Part shown: piece after piece, positions 42,855 through 52,305 of the stretch
Layout of the letters: every line of letters starts with the position of its first letter
How positions within the stretch are numbered: the first letter of the stretch is position 1
Assembly: GCF_028823535.1 (NCBI RefSeq)
Contig: NZ_JAQIYM010000001.1
Span: 248,001 to 312,000 of the forward strand
Length of the DNA: 64,000 nt
Direction: 5' to 3'
From: Pseudomonas serbica
GTDB lineage: Bacteria; Pseudomonadota; Gammaproteobacteria; Pseudomonadales; Pseudomonadaceae
Notes under the pieces: model-generated
Database searches by the model: none
The model's input: the letters and a program-made list of their open reading frames with translations, nothing else
Told to the model about the DNA's origin: nothing
Position numbers and translations under genes: made by a program

Positions 42855-45128
42855 CTATTTGCGCAACAGGCGCAGTCCATTGAACACCACCAACAGGCTC
42901 ACGCCCATGTCGGCGAACACTGCCATCCACATGGTAGCGAGCCCGGCGAAGGTTACCCCAAGAAAGATCGCCTTGATCACCAAAGCCAGGGCGATGTTCT
43001 GCTTGAGGATGCTCGATGTCTGGCGCGACAAACGAATGAATGCCGGAATCTTGCGCAGATCGTCGTCCATCAGGGCGACATCGGCGGTTTCGATGGCCGT
43101 GTCGGTACCCGCAGCCGCCATGGCGAAACCAATCTCGGAACGGGCCAGGGCCGGCGCATCGTTGATGCCGTCCCCCACCATGCCGACGTTATGCCCCTTG
43201 GCATACAGCGCTTCGATCGCCTGCAACTTGTCGCTGGGCAACAAATCGCCCTTGGCCTCGTCGATGCCGACCTGGGCGGCAATCGCCTGGGCGGTGTGGA
43301 CGTTGTCGCCTGTGAGCATCAGGGTCTTGATGCCCAAGTCATGTAGCTGCTGGATCGCTTCGCGGCTGGATTCCTTCACCGTGTCGGCCACGGCGAACAG
43401 CGCCAATGGGCCGGATGGGTCGAGCAGCAACACGACGGATTTACCCTGTTTTTCCAGCGCGAACAGCTGCTCTTCCAGCTCAGGCGAGCACAGGTTCAGC
43501 TCTTCCACCAGCCGATGGTTGCCCAGGTGATAGGTCCGGCCATTGATGTCCCCGCGCACTCCGCGCCCGGCCAACGCCTCGAAGTTATCCACCATCAGCG
43601 ACGCGGATTGTTTATTCACAGCCACATTGGCGATGGCCAGCGACACCGGGTGATCCGAACGACCGGCCAGCGCTGCGGCAATCGCTGGCGCAGACTCGTT
43701 GGCTGTCGGGTCAAGCGACAGATAATCGGTCTGCACCGGTTTGCCATGGGTGAGGGTTCCGGTTTTATCCAGCGCCAGGTAGTCGAGCTTGTAGCCCCTT
43801 TCCAGATACACACCACCCTTGACCAGGATGCCTTTGCGCGCGGCGGCGGCGAGGCCGCTGACGATGGTCACCGGGGTGGAAATCACCAGTGCACAGGGGC
43901 ATGCGACCACCAGCAACACCAATGCGCGATAAATCCAGTCAAACCACAACGCGCTCATGAACAGCGGCGGAATCACCGCCACCGCGAGGGCGAAAATGAA
44001 CACGGCCGGCGTGTAGATTCTCGAAAACTGGTCAACGAATCGCTGGGTCGGTGCGCGCGCGCCTTGAGCCTGTTCGACGGCATGAATGATCCGCGCCAGC
44101 GTCGAGTGGTTCGCTTCAGCGGTCACCACATATTCCAGGGAGCCGGCCTGATTGATGGTGCCGGCGAACACCTTGTCGCCAACCGTTTTATCCACCGGCA
44201 GGCTTTCACCGGTGATCGGCGCCTGATTGATGGTCGAACTGCCCGACACCACTTCACCGTCCAGACCGATACGTTCGCCAGGACGCACCCGCACCCGCGC
44301 GCCGAGCTCGATGGTTTTGACATCTTGAGCAATCCAGCTGCCATCGGCCTGCAACACCGTGGCCTGCTCCGGGGTCATTTGCATCAGGCCGCTGATGGCG
44401 TTGCGCGCCCGGTCCAGGGATTTGGCCTCGATCAATTCGGCCACGGTGAACAGGAACATCACCATCGCCGCTTCCGGCCACTGGCCGATGAGGATCGCAC
44501 CGGTCACGGCGATGCTCATCAGTGCGTTGATGTTGAGGTTGAAGTTTTTAAGGGCGATCCAGCCTTTTTTATAGGTACCGAGGCCGCCGCTGAGGATCGA
44601 GATCAGCGCAATGATCGCTACCACCCAGTTCGGCGCAGCATTGCTGAAATGGATCACTTCGGCGGCCAGCGCGCCAATACCCGACAGCGCCAGGGGCCAC
44701 CAGGGTTTTTTCTCTGGAACCGGCGCGGGCGCTTCAGCGCCCTTCTCTATCGGCTCGGCCTGCATGCCGAGGGACTTGATCGCGTCGATGATCGGCGCGG
44801 TGCTCGGCAGGTCATGGGTGACGCCAAGTACACGGTTGATCAGGTTGAATTCCAGCTGCTGCACACCCGCCAGCTTGCCGAGCTTGTTCTGTATCAGCGT
44901 CTGCTCGGTCGGGCAATCCATGGCCTCGATGCGGAAACTGCTCAACCGCGCGCCGGCCGTCGGCGTTTCGCTCAGTTTGATCAGCGAGGGGGCCGTGGCT
45001 TTCGAAGAACAGCAGGAATCACCATGGCTGCCATGTACATGCTTAATCACAGGCTTGAGTTTGCTGCTGCAGCAATCGTCTGCGGCATCAGGTTTATGCG
45101 TGTGCTGGGAATCGCTCATCGGGTTCAT
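42855..45128 (-). CDS. cadA: Cd2+/Zn2+/Pb2+-exporting P1B-type ATPase
   Basis: This 757-residue heavy-metal efflux ATPase has a His/Cys-rich N terminus with two DxCCSSK motifs. A degenerate heavy-metal-associated domain follows, with the site AMDCPTEQ. The transmembrane metal site CPC is at residues 410-412 (ACPCALVI), the phosphorylation motif DKTGTL at Asp454, and the hinge GDGINDAPAL lies near the end. CPC, with the Cys-rich N terminus, indicates Zn/Cd/Pb rather than copper specificity. It is divergent from the MerR-type gene cadR across a promoter with a 19-bp spacer. Confidence 0.93.
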   Translation of the reverse strand: MNPMSDSQHTHKPDAADDCCSSKLKPVIKHVHGSHGDSCCSSKATAPSLIKLSETPTAGARLSSFRIEAMDCPTEQTLIQNKLGKLAGVQQLEFNLINRVLGVTHDLPSTAPIIDAIKSLGMQAEPIEKGAEAPAPVPEKKPWWPLALSGIGALAAEVIHFSNAAPNWVVAIIALISILSGGLGTYKKGWIALKNFNLNINALMSIAVTGAILIGQWPEAAMVMFLFTVAELIEAKSLDRARNAISGLMQMTPEQATVLQADGSWIAQDVKTIELGARVRVRPGERIGLDGEVVSGSSTINQAPITGESLPVDKTVGDKVFAGTINQAGSLEYVVTAEANHSTLARIIHAVEQAQGARAPTQRFVDQFSRIYTPAVFIFALAVAVIPPLFMSALWFDWIYRALVLLVVACPCALVISTPVTIVSGLAAAARKGILVKGGVYLERGYKLDYLALDKTGTLTHGKPVQTDYLSLDPTANESAPAIAAALAGRSDHPVSLAIANVAVNKQSASLMVDNFEALAGRGVRGDINGRTYHLGNHRLVEELNLCSPELEEQLFALEKQGKSVVLLLDPSGPLALFAVADTVKESSREAIQQLHDLGIKTLMLTGDNVHTAQAIAAQVGIDEAKGDLLPSDKLQAIEALYAKGHNVGMVGDGINDAPALARSEIGFAMAAAGTDTAIETADVALMDDDLRKIPAFIRLSRQTSSILKQNIALALVIKAIFLGVTFAGLATMWMAVFADMGVSLLVVFNGLRLLRK

Positions 45129-45149
45129 CCATAAAGGTGCCTGTTGCCA

Positions 45150-45180
45150 AGTAAAGACCCTGTAGCCACTATAGGGTCAA
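45150..45180 (-). promoter_or_regulatory. MerR-type cadA promoter and CadR operator
   Basis: On the minus strand TTGACC (45180-45175) and TTTACT (45155-45150) are separated by 19 bp, the overlong spacer typical of MerR-regulated promoters. The spacer contains an inverted repeat, GACCCT...AGGGTC (45156-45161 and 45173-45178). CadR-metal would untwist this site to switch on cadA. Confidence 0.85.
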
Positions 45181-45203
45181 GCACCCATTTGGAGATTGCC
45201 GTC

Positions 45204-45653
45204 ATGAAGATTGGAGAGCTGGCCAAACTTACCGATTGCGCCGTGGAAACCATCCGTTACTACGAACGCGAGAACCTGCTGCCGGAACCGGCCCGCAGCG
45301 ACGGCAACTACCGCGTCTATACCCAGGCCCATGCCGAACGCCTGACCTTCATCCGCAACTGCCGCACCCTCGACATGACCCTCGAAGAAATCCGCAGCCT
45401 GCTGGCGTTTCGCGACAGTCCGCAGGATCAGTGCGAAAGCGTGAATGCGCTGATCGACGAGCACATCCACCACGTCAAGGCGCGAATCGATGGGCTGCTG
45501 GCCCTGCAGACGCAACTGCTCGACCTGCGCCAACGTTGTGGTGAAGGGCCGGACGTCGATCAGTGCGGGATTTTGCAGCGGCTGGAGGTCAGTGGCGGGG
45601 TTGTGGCGACGGAGGTGGAGCATTCACATGTCGGGAGAAGTCATGGGCATTGA
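45204..45653 (+). CDS. cadR: MerR-family Cd/Pb-responsive regulator CadR
   Basis: This 149-residue MerR regulator has an N-terminal winged HTH (MKIGELAKLTDCAVETIRYY), a coiled-coil dimer helix and metal-site cysteines at 77, 112 and 121. The C-terminal tail is histidine-rich (His140, 142, 147, 149), as in P. putida CadR. The start MKIGEL is used; the in-frame upstream extension lies in the promoter. It is divergent from cadA and binds the dyad between them. A REP pair begins just after the stop. Confidence 0.93.
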   Translation: MKIGELAKLTDCAVETIRYYERENLLPEPARSDGNYRVYTQAHAERLTFIRNCRTLDMTLEEIRSLLAFRDSPQDQCESVNALIDEHIHHVKARIDGLLALQTQLLDLRQRCGEGPDVDQCGILQRLEVSGGVVATEVEHSHVGRSHGH

Positions 45654-45657
45654 GGGC

Positions 45658-45716
45658 CTCTTCGCTGGCAAGCCAGCTCCTACAGGGTTTCGTTGAATCT
45701 GTAGGAGCTGTGCCAG
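45658..45716. repeat. Paired REP (GTAGGAGCTGGCTTGCCAGCGAA type), right copy shortened
   Basis: A full CTTCGCTGGCAAGCCAGCTCC copy faces TGTAGGAGCTGTGCCAG, which has lost part of its stem. It separates the convergent cadR and thyA genes. Confidence 0.8.
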
Positions 45717-45718
45717 AC

Positions 45719-46690
45719 TCAGACGGCCATTGGCGCGGTCATCGGTGCGTGATGTTCGTAACCTTCCAGCGAGAAATCGCCCGGCTCCACCAGTTCCAGC
45801 CACTCCGGCTGATAAACACCGGTCTTGGCAAACTCCGGCACACGGTCGCTGATCACCAGTTTCGGCATCGGGAACGGCTCGCGCTTGAGCTGTTCGTTGA
45901 GCATGTCCAAGTGGTTTTCGTAGACGTGGGCATCGCCGATGAAATAGGTGAACCAGCGCGGCGTGTAGCCGGTCAGGCGGCCGATCAGGCTCAGCAGCGC
46001 GGCGCCTTCGGTGAGGTTGAACGGCGTGCCCAGGCCCAGGTCGTTCGAACGGATGTAGAGGGTCAGGGAAATCTCCTTGGTCTCGACGTTCGGGTGAAAC
46101 TGGTACAGCAGGTGACACGGCGGCAACGCCATTTCATCGAGCTGGGCGACGTTCCAGCCGTGGAACAGGATCCGCCGGCTGCCCGGGTCCTTGATGATGG
46201 TGTCGATGCACTGGCGAACCTGGTCGATGGCCTTGTACAGCACCACGTAGGCCTGGCCATTTTCTTCGCCTTCTGCGATCTGGCGGTAGCCTTGCTTCAA
46301 GGTTTGCTCGATGGCGGCCGGGTTGCTGAGCGGGATCTGCTTGTACGCCGGCCATTTGCGCCATTGCACGCCATAGATTTCACCGAGGTCGTCTTCACCC
46401 TGGCGGAACGGATTGGCCAGCCACTGGGCGTTTTCGTTGGCGTTCTGGTCCCAGACCTTGCAGCCCAACGCACGGAATTGGGCGGCATTGTTCACGCCAC
46501 GCAAAAACCCGCACATCTCGCCGATGGCCGATTTGAAGGCCATCTTGCGCGTGGTGATCGCCGGGAAACCTTCCTTCAGGTCGTAGCGCAGCATCGCGCC
46601 CGGAAAGCTGATGGTGTTCACGCCCGTGCGGTTCGCCTGTTTGGTGCCGTTCTTGATGACGTGGGCGACCAGTTCGAGATATTGCTTCAT
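45719..46690 (-). CDS. thyA: Thymidylate synthase, long form
   Basis: This 323-residue ThyA makes dTMP from dUMP using methylene-tetrahydrofolate. The catalytic cysteine is in [11 protein letters not shown], the phosphate-binding arginines in [21 protein letters not shown], and the folate/dUMP motif in [16 protein letters not shown]. It is about 60 residues longer than the E. coli enzyme. The extra sequence lies after the first third ([17 protein letters not shown] region and the segment before DQVRQC). This resembles long-form enzymes. It is 49 bp downstream of lgt on the same strand, the conserved lgt-thyA order. Confidence 0.95.
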   Translation of the reverse strand: MKQYLELVAHVIKNGTKQANRTGVNTISFPGAMLRYDLKEGFPAITTRKMAFKSAIGEMCGFLRGVNNAAQFRALGCKVWDQNANENAQWLANPFRQGEDDLGEIYGVQWRKWPAYKQIPLSNPAAIEQTLKQGYRQIAEGEENGQAYVVLYKAIDQVRQCIDTIIKDPGSRRILFHGWNVAQLDEMALPPCHLLYQFHPNVETKEISLTLYIRSNDLGLGTPFNLTEGAALLSLIGRLTGYTPRWFTYFIGDAHVYENHLDMLNEQLKREPFPMPKLVISDRVPEFAKTGVYQPEWLELVEPGDFSLEGYEHHAPMTAPMAV

Positions 46691-46739
46691 GAGTTACCTG
46701 TGTCCTTGAACCCGCAGCCATCGCTACGGGGTTCGAATT

Positions 46740-47546
46740 TTATACGGCTGCCGCTGGAGTCGCCGGGGCGCGGTGATACGCCAGCCAGATCAGGAACAAC
46801 CCGCCGACGATCATCGGCACGCACAGCACCTGCCCCATGGTCAGCCAGTTCCAGGCCAGATAGCCCAGTTGCGCATCCGGTACGCGGACAAATTCGACGA
46901 TGAAACGGAAGATGCCGTAGAACAGCGCGAACATCCCCGATACCGCCATGGTCGGGCGCGGCTTGCGCGAGAACAGCCAGAGGATCAGGAACAGCGCCAC
47001 GCCTTCAAGCGCAAACTGATACAGCTGCGAGGGGTGACGCGCCAGTTGCGCCGGATCGGTCGGGAAGACCATCGCCCACGGCACATCGGTGGCCTTGCCC
47101 CACAACTCGGCGTTGATGAAGTTGCCGATCCGTCCGGCGCCGAGGCCGATCGGCACCATCGGCGCGACGAAATCCATCAGCTGGAAAAACGACTTGTTGT
47201 TCTTTTTGCCGAACCACAAGGCTGCCAGCATCACGCCGATGAAGCCGCCGTGGAACGACATGCCGCCCTTCCACACTTCAAAGATCAACAGCGGGTTGGC
47301 GATATAGGCACTCAGATCGTAGAACAATACGTAGCCCAGGCGACCACCGACAATCACCCCCATCGACATCCAGAACACCATGTCGGAGAGCTTCTCCTTG
47401 TTCCAGGTCGGGTCGAAGCGGTTCAACCGGCGCGAGGCCAGCAGCCAGGCGCCGCCGATGCCGATCAGGTACATCAACCCGTACCAGTGGATTTTCAGCG
47501 GACCGATGGCCAGGGCCACCGGGTCGATCTGCGGGTAAGGCAGCAT
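46740..47546 (-). CDS. lgt: Prolipoprotein diacylglyceryl transferase
   Basis: This 268-residue seven-helix inner-membrane enzyme transfers diacylglycerol to the lipobox cysteine of prolipoproteins. The signature [18 protein letters not shown] is present with the catalytic arginine. [10 protein letters not shown] and the N-terminal [13 protein letters not shown] segments also fit. Length is typical. It is followed by thyA in the same direction. Its substrates here include the Tat lipoprotein at 12730. Confidence 0.96.
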   Translation of the reverse strand: MLPYPQIDPVALAIGPLKIHWYGLMYLIGIGGAWLLASRRLNRFDPTWNKEKLSDMVFWMSMGVIVGGRLGYVLFYDLSAYIANPLLIFEVWKGGMSFHGGFIGVMLAALWFGKKNNKSFFQLMDFVAPMVPIGLGAGRIGNFINAELWGKATDVPWAMVFPTDPAQLARHPSQLYQFALEGVALFLILWLFSRKPRPTMAVSGMFALFYGIFRFIVEFVRVPDAQLGYLAWNWLTMGQVLCVPMIVGGLFLIWLAYHRAPATPAAAV

Positions 47547-47636
47547 TGCGACTCCTCATGAGTTCATATCAATTCCCGGGCGACGCTGCCACCTCAGGAT
47601 TAAGCCAGTATTGCGCTGCCCGTCAGAGCAGATGCT

Positions 47637-48419
47637 TCAGACTAGAAAGTTCAGACCGACGCAGAACAGCAAAGCCGCAAACAGTCTTTTCAGCAACCTT
47701 GGCGACAGATTGTGCGCCAGTCGCGCGCCGAAACGGGCGAAGACCATGCTGGTCAGGGCTATGCCCAATAACGCCGGCAGATAAATGAAACCGAGACTAT
47801 GGGCTGGCAGCAACGGATCGTGCCAGCCCAGAATCATGAAAAATAATGCACTGGACAATGCAATCGGCAGGCCGCAGGCCGATGAGGTCGCCACCGCCTG
47901 CTGCATCGGCACACTGCGCCAGGTCAGGAACGGCACCGTCAGCGAACCGCCGCCAATGCCGAAAATCGCCGAAGCCCAGCCAATCACGCTGCCGGCGACG
48001 GTCAGACCGACTTTCCCCGGCACCGTTCGGCTGGCCTTTGGCCTTAGGTCCAACGCCAGCTGCGCGGCGATGACCAGGGCGAACACGCCGATGATCTTCT
48101 GGAGGTTGGGCCCGGAGATCGCTTCGGCGGTCAGTGCACCAAAACCCGCACCGATCAGGATGCCCAGGGTCATCCACGCAAAAATTGGCCAGCGCACCGC
48201 CCCGCGGCGGTGATGCTCACGAATGGCGTTGACCGAGGTAAAGATGATCGTCGCCAGCGAGGTGCCCACGGCCAGGTGCGTGAGGATCGACGGATCAAAT
48301 CCCTGCGCTTTAAAGCTGAATACCAGCACCGGGACGATGATGATTCCGCCCCCTACGCCGAACAGCCCGGCCAGCACTCCGGCACAGGCGCCGAGCGCCA
48401 GATAGAGCAGAAATTCCAT
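47637..48419 (-). CDS. TauE/SafE-family sulfite/organosulfonate exporter-like permease
   Basis: This membrane protein of about 260 residues and eight helices has the two TauE/SafE half-repeats: GLFGVGGGIIIVPVLVF near the N terminus and IFGIGGGSLTVPFLTW near the middle. The start MEFLLYLALG (48419) is chosen, since the 117-codon upstream frame is not protein-like. The family exports sulfite, sulfonates or related anions, but the substrate is not determined by sequence. It is on the lgt strand, 90 bp upstream of lgt. Confidence 0.86.
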   Translation of the reverse strand: MEFLLYLALGACAGVLAGLFGVGGGIIIVPVLVFSFKAQGFDPSILTHLAVGTSLATIIFTSVNAIREHHRRGAVRWPIFAWMTLGILIGAGFGALTAEAISGPNLQKIIGVFALVIAAQLALDLRPKASRTVPGKVGLTVAGSVIGWASAIFGIGGGSLTVPFLTWRSVPMQQAVATSSACGLPIALSSALFFMILGWHDPLLPAHSLGFIYLPALLGIALTSMVFARFGARLAHNLSPRLLKRLFAALLFCVGLNFLV

Positions 48420-48551
48420 GCTGTTTCCCCACCCAACCCCAAAACCGGAGCGGCATGGTAACGGATGCATGGCCTCGGGCTCCACTGGATGGCGATGGAT
48501 ACCCGCACGATGACTGCGTACAGTGGGCAAAAAACACACAAGGATCACCTT

Positions 48552-49298
48552 ATGTGCCTGATTGTTTTCGCTTGGCGACCGGGCCACGCCCAACCGCTGA
48601 TCGTGGCGGCCAACCGCGACGAATTCTATGCCCGCCCCAGCCTGCCGCTGGCGCAATGGCCCAAAGCACCGCACGTGCACGCCGGGCGTGACCTGGAGGC
48701 GGGGGGCACCTGGCTGGGTGTCGGCGCCAACGGGCGTTTTGCCGCGCTGACCAACATCCGCGATCCGCATCGACCGCCGGGGCGCCGGTCCCGCGGTGAG
48801 TTGGTGGCGAGGTTTCTTACCGAAAACCTGCCGATTGATGACTATTTAGTCGAGGTTGTCGCGCGCTCGCCGGAATATGGCGGGTTTAACTTGCTGATCG
48901 GCAACGCCAACGAGTTGTGGCACTTCAATGCCCGGGAATCGGAAGCGGTGATGCTGCAACCGGGGGTCTACGGCTTGTCGAATGCCGGGCTGGATACGCC
49001 ATGGCCGAAACTGCTCAAGGCCAGGGCGGCGTTGAGTGAAGTGCTGGATGATCCGCAACCCCAGGCGCTGCTGAAGTTGTTGAACGATCCGCAAACCGCA
49101 CCGTTTGCCGAGTTGCCGGATACCGGGGTGGGGCTGGCGACTGAGACATTGCTGTCGAGTGTGTTTATTGCCAGCCAGAGTTATGGAACGCGGGCGAGTA
49201 CGGCGTTGATCGTGCAGGCGGATGGCTCGCGGCGGTTGGTCGAACGGAGTTTCGGGCCGTATGGCGGGCATCTTGGGGAAGTAGAGATCAGCATTTAG
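48552..49298 (+). CDS. NRDE (TANGO2) family protein
   Basis: This 248-residue protein opens with the family pattern MCLIVFAW...PLIVAANRDEFYARP, containing the NRDE motif and an N-terminal Met-Cys that could act as an Ntn-type nucleophile after Met removal. GGTWLGVGANGRFAALTN and GEVEI-like C-terminal parts fit TANGO2 homologues. Bacterial members are suggested to handle haem or acyl compounds, but the role is uncertain. The start with AAGGATC in front is clear. A REP pair follows. Confidence 0.85.
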   Translation: MCLIVFAWRPGHAQPLIVAANRDEFYARPSLPLAQWPKAPHVHAGRDLEAGGTWLGVGANGRFAALTNIRDPHRPPGRRSRGELVARFLTENLPIDDYLVEVVARSPEYGGFNLLIGNANELWHFNARESEAVMLQPGVYGLSNAGLDTPWPKLLKARAALSEVLDDPQPQALLKLLNDPQTAPFAELPDTGVGLATETLLSSVFIASQSYGTRASTALIVQADGSRRLVERSFGPYGGHLGEVEISI

Positions 49299-49311
49299 TT
49301 GCGCTGTCCCA

Positions 49312-49367
49312 ATCGCGAGCAGGCTCGCTCCCACAGGCGAATGTGGGAGCGGGCTTGCTCGCGAAGG
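49312..49367. repeat. Paired inverted REP (GTGGGAGCGGGCTTGCTCGCGAA type)
   Basis: TCGCGAGCAGGCTCGCTCCCAC and GTGGGAGCGGGCTTGCTCGCGA are separated by only about 8 bp, between the convergent NRDE and ptsP genes. Confidence 0.9.
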
Positions 49368-49380
49368 GGGCGCCGCAGGT

Positions 49381-51660
49381 TTAGAGGGCCTTGATCGCCG
49401 CCGGATTGATCATCCGCGCCAACCCGAGGTTCTTCAGCGCCAACTGCAGCGAGCTGTGGATAACCTGCGGGTTGTCGATGGTCATCAGCTCGGCCAGCAA
49501 TTCCCTGGCCTTGCTCAGGTTGATCTGGCGCAGCATCCACTTAACCTTCGGCAGGTTGGTGGCGTTCATCGACAGGCTGTCGAAGCCCATCGCCATCAGC
49601 AGCACCGCCGCAGCCGGATCACCGGCCATTTCGCCACAGATACTCACCGGCTTGCCTTCGGCATGGGCATCACGCACCACGTTCTGCAGGGCCTGGAGCA
49701 CCGCCGGATGCAAGTAGTCATAGAGGTCGGCTACCCGCGGGTTGTTGCGATCCACGGCCAGCAGGTACTGGGTCAGGTCGTTGGAACCGACCGAAAGGAA
49801 GTCCACTTGCCGTGCCAATTCCCTAGTCTGATAAACCGCGGCCGGAATCTCGATCATCACGCCAACCGGCGGCATGGGGACGTCGCACCCTTCGTCGCGA
49901 ACCTCACCCCAGGCACGGTGAATCAGGTGCAGGGCTTCTTCCAGCTCGTGCGTGCCGGAGATCATCGGCAGCAGGATCCGCAGGTTGTTCAAGCCTTCGC
50001 TGGCCTTGAGCATGGCACGGGTCTGCACCAGGAAGATTTCCGGGTGGTCGAGGGTGACCCGAATGCCGCGCCAGCCGAGGAACGGGTTGTCTTCCTTGAT
50101 CGGGAAGTACGACAGCGATTTGTCACCGCCGATGTCCAGGCTGCGCATGGTCACCGGTTGCGGGTGGAAGGCGGCGAGTTGCTCGCGGTAGATCGCCAGT
50201 TGTTCCTTTTCGCTGGGGAACCGCTGGTTGATCATGAACGGCACTTCGGTGCGATACAGCCCGACGCCTTCGGCGCCGCGTTTCTGTGCTCGCGCTACAT
50301 CCGCCAACAGGCCGGTGTTGACCCACAGCGGCATGCGGTGGCCATCGACCGTGACACACGGCAGGTCACGCAGCGCATCAAGGCCCAGGGCCAGTTGTTT
50401 CTCTTCTTCCACCATCTCGGCGAACTGCTTGCGCAGCACGTCGCTGGGGTTGGTATAAACCTCGCCGCGATGACCGTCGACGATCATACCAATGCCATCG
50501 ACCTTGGAATACGGCAGGTCGACCAGGCCCATCACCGTCGGAATGCCCATCGCCCGGGCCAGAATCGCGACATGGGAGTTACCCGAACCGAGTACCGATA
50601 CCAGGCCCACCAGCTTGTTTTCCGGCACCTCGCCGAGCATGGCCGGCGTCAGTTCCTCGCTGACCAGGATGGTATTGTCGGGGTAGACCAGGGTTTGCTG
50701 GCGCTCTTCCTGCAAGTAGGCGAGCAGGCGCCGACCCAGGTCCTTGACGTCCGAGGCGCGCTCACGCAGGTAGGCATCGTCCATCAGTTCGAAACGGTTG
50801 ACGTGATCGGTGACCACCTGGCGCAACGCGCCCTGGGCCCACTGGCCGGTCTTGATCACGGTGGTCACTTCGTTGCCCAGCGCCGCGTCGTCGAGCATCA
50901 TCAGGTAGACGTCGAACAGGGCCCGTTCTTCCGGGCGCAATTGGGTGGCGAGCTTGGCCGACAAGGTACGCATGTCGGCCCGCACGCCTTCGATGGCGGT
51001 CTTGAACAGCCCGAGCTCCGCGTCGATGTCGATGATGGTCTTGTCGGGCACCACGTCCAGATCGGCCGGTGGCAGCATGACCACCGCCGTGCCCACCGCC
51101 GCGCCAGGCGAGCCCGGCACACCGACGAACTTGGCTTCCTGGATACCCTTGCCCTGCCGCCCCAAACCACGGATCGAGCCGGTGGCCTCGGCGTGGGCAA
51201 TTACCCCGGCGAGCTGCGCGCTCATGGTCACGAGGAAGGCTTCTTCACCCTCGTCGAACTGGCGGCGTTCCTTTTGCTGGATGACCAACACGCCGACGAC
51301 GCGACGGTGGTGAATGATCGGCGCCCCGAGGAACGAGGCGTAGCGCTCTTCACCGGTTTCGGCGAAGTAGCGGTACCGCGGGTGATCCGCGGCGTTTTCA
51401 AGGTTCAGGGGTTCTTCACGCGTGCCGACCAGGCCGACCAGACCTTCATTGGGTGCCATGCTGACCTTGCCGATCGAGCGCTTGTTCAAGCCCTCGGTGG
51501 CCATCAGCACGAACCGGTTGGTCTCCGGGTCAAGCAGGTAGACCGAGCAGACCTGGCTGCCCATGGCCTCTTTGACGCGCAACACAATAATCCCCAACGC
51601 CGCCTTGAGATCCTTGGCGGAGTTAACTTCCTGGACGATCTTGCGCAGCGTATTGAGCAT
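49381..51660 (-). CDS. ptsP: Nitrogen-PTS enzyme I, PEP-protein phosphotransferase PtsP
   Basis: This 759-residue EI-Ntr has an N-terminal GAF domain (about 15-150; VCSVYLLDPETNRFVLMATEGL). The EI phosphotransfer domain carries the active-site histidine in GSGNSHVAILARAMGIPTVMG, and the PEP-binding TIM-barrel domain carries MVDLPYSK...GLYRTEVPFM and SICGEMAGDPAA. It passes phosphate from PEP to NPr (PtsO) and EIIA-Ntr, linking carbon and nitrogen status. It follows rppH by 22 bp on the same strand, a conserved pairing. Confidence 0.95.
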   Translation of the reverse strand: MLNTLRKIVQEVNSAKDLKAALGIIVLRVKEAMGSQVCSVYLLDPETNRFVLMATEGLNKRSIGKVSMAPNEGLVGLVGTREEPLNLENAADHPRYRYFAETGEERYASFLGAPIIHHRRVVGVLVIQQKERRQFDEGEEAFLVTMSAQLAGVIAHAEATGSIRGLGRQGKGIQEAKFVGVPGSPGAAVGTAVVMLPPADLDVVPDKTIIDIDAELGLFKTAIEGVRADMRTLSAKLATQLRPEERALFDVYLMMLDDAALGNEVTTVIKTGQWAQGALRQVVTDHVNRFELMDDAYLRERASDVKDLGRRLLAYLQEERQQTLVYPDNTILVSEELTPAMLGEVPENKLVGLVSVLGSGNSHVAILARAMGIPTVMGLVDLPYSKVDGIGMIVDGHRGEVYTNPSDVLRKQFAEMVEEEKQLALGLDALRDLPCVTVDGHRMPLWVNTGLLADVARAQKRGAEGVGLYRTEVPFMINQRFPSEKEQLAIYREQLAAFHPQPVTMRSLDIGGDKSLSYFPIKEDNPFLGWRGIRVTLDHPEIFLVQTRAMLKASEGLNNLRILLPMISGTHELEEALHLIHRAWGEVRDEGCDVPMPPVGVMIEIPAAVYQTRELARQVDFLSVGSNDLTQYLLAVDRNNPRVADLYDYLHPAVLQALQNVVRDAHAEGKPVSICGEMAGDPAAAVLLMAMGFDSLSMNATNLPKVKWMLRQINLSKARELLAELMTIDNPQVIHSSLQLALKNLGLARMINPAAIKAL

Positions 51661-51682
51661 GGCTCGGGGTCGAACTCCGTCG

Positions 51683-52162
51683 TCAGTCGCGCGCTAAAAG
51701 GCGCGGGGCAAGCTCTTTGAGGGCGCGTCGATACACCTCGCGCTTGAATGTCACCACCTGGCCCAACGGATACCAATAGCTGACCCAGCGCCAGCCATCG
51801 AATTCCGGTTTACCGGTCAAATCCATCCGCACCCGCTGCTCGTTGGAGATCAGGCGCAGGAGAAACCATTTCTGTTTCTGGCCGATGCACAGCGGCTGGC
51901 TGTGCGTCCTGACCAGGCGTTGCGGCAAACGATAGCGCAACCAGCCCCGGGTGCAGGCGAGTATTTCAACATCTTCGCGCTCCAGGCCCACTTCTTCGTT
52001 CAGCTCGCGGTACAAGGCGTCTTCCGGCGTCTCCTGGGGGTTGATCCCACCTTGAGGAAACTGCCAGGCATCTTGATTGATTCGGCGAGCCCATAGCACC
52101 TGGCCGGCATCATTCGTGAGAATGATCCCGACATTAGGACGGAAACCATCGGGGTCGATCAC
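51683..52162 (-). CDS. rppH: RNA 5'-pyrophosphohydrolase RppH
   Basis: This 159-residue Nudix hydrolase removes pyrophosphate from triphosphorylated mRNA 5' ends and so triggers decay. The Nudix box [20 protein letters not shown] then VGL is complete. A GTG start (52162) yields the universal N terminus [14 protein letters not shown] after Met, with GAGG upstream; a longer ATG frame adds 20 unlikely codons. It is directly upstream of ptsP, as in enterobacteria and pseudomonads. Confidence 0.95.
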   Translation of the reverse strand: MIDPDGFRPNVGIILTNDAGQVLWARRINQDAWQFPQGGINPQETPEDALYRELNEEVGLEREDVEILACTRGWLRYRLPQRLVRTHSQPLCIGQKQKWFLLRLISNEQRVRMDLTGKPEFDGWRWVSYWYPLGQVVTFKREVYRRALKELAPRLLARD

Positions 52163-52305
52163 GGCAACAACCTCGCAAACGCATGTCCTCGCATTGTTCC
52201 ACAAAGGTTGTGAAGGCAGCAACGCACCGGTCTACGTTATGTGCACTCTTGTGAAAAGTCCGTATTCTGGACACCTTTCTACAGACTTTTCAGCGAGTAA
52301 CTGCA

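Noticed and set aside
42838..42880. Upstream ATG for the LysR gene
   Set aside because: It would overlap the 3' end of cadA and add a Cys-rich non-conserved leader. The GTG at 42838 has a good ribosome site and the family N terminus.
43515..45134. A 539-codon plus-strand ORF opposite cadA
   Set aside because: GC-rich codon bias opens the antisense frame. The cadA strand carries complete P1B-ATPase motifs and the other frame has none.
49456..51720. A 754-codon plus-strand ORF opposite ptsP
   Set aside because: It is the antisense frame of ptsP. The His/Gln/Asp-rich translation has no recognisable domain.
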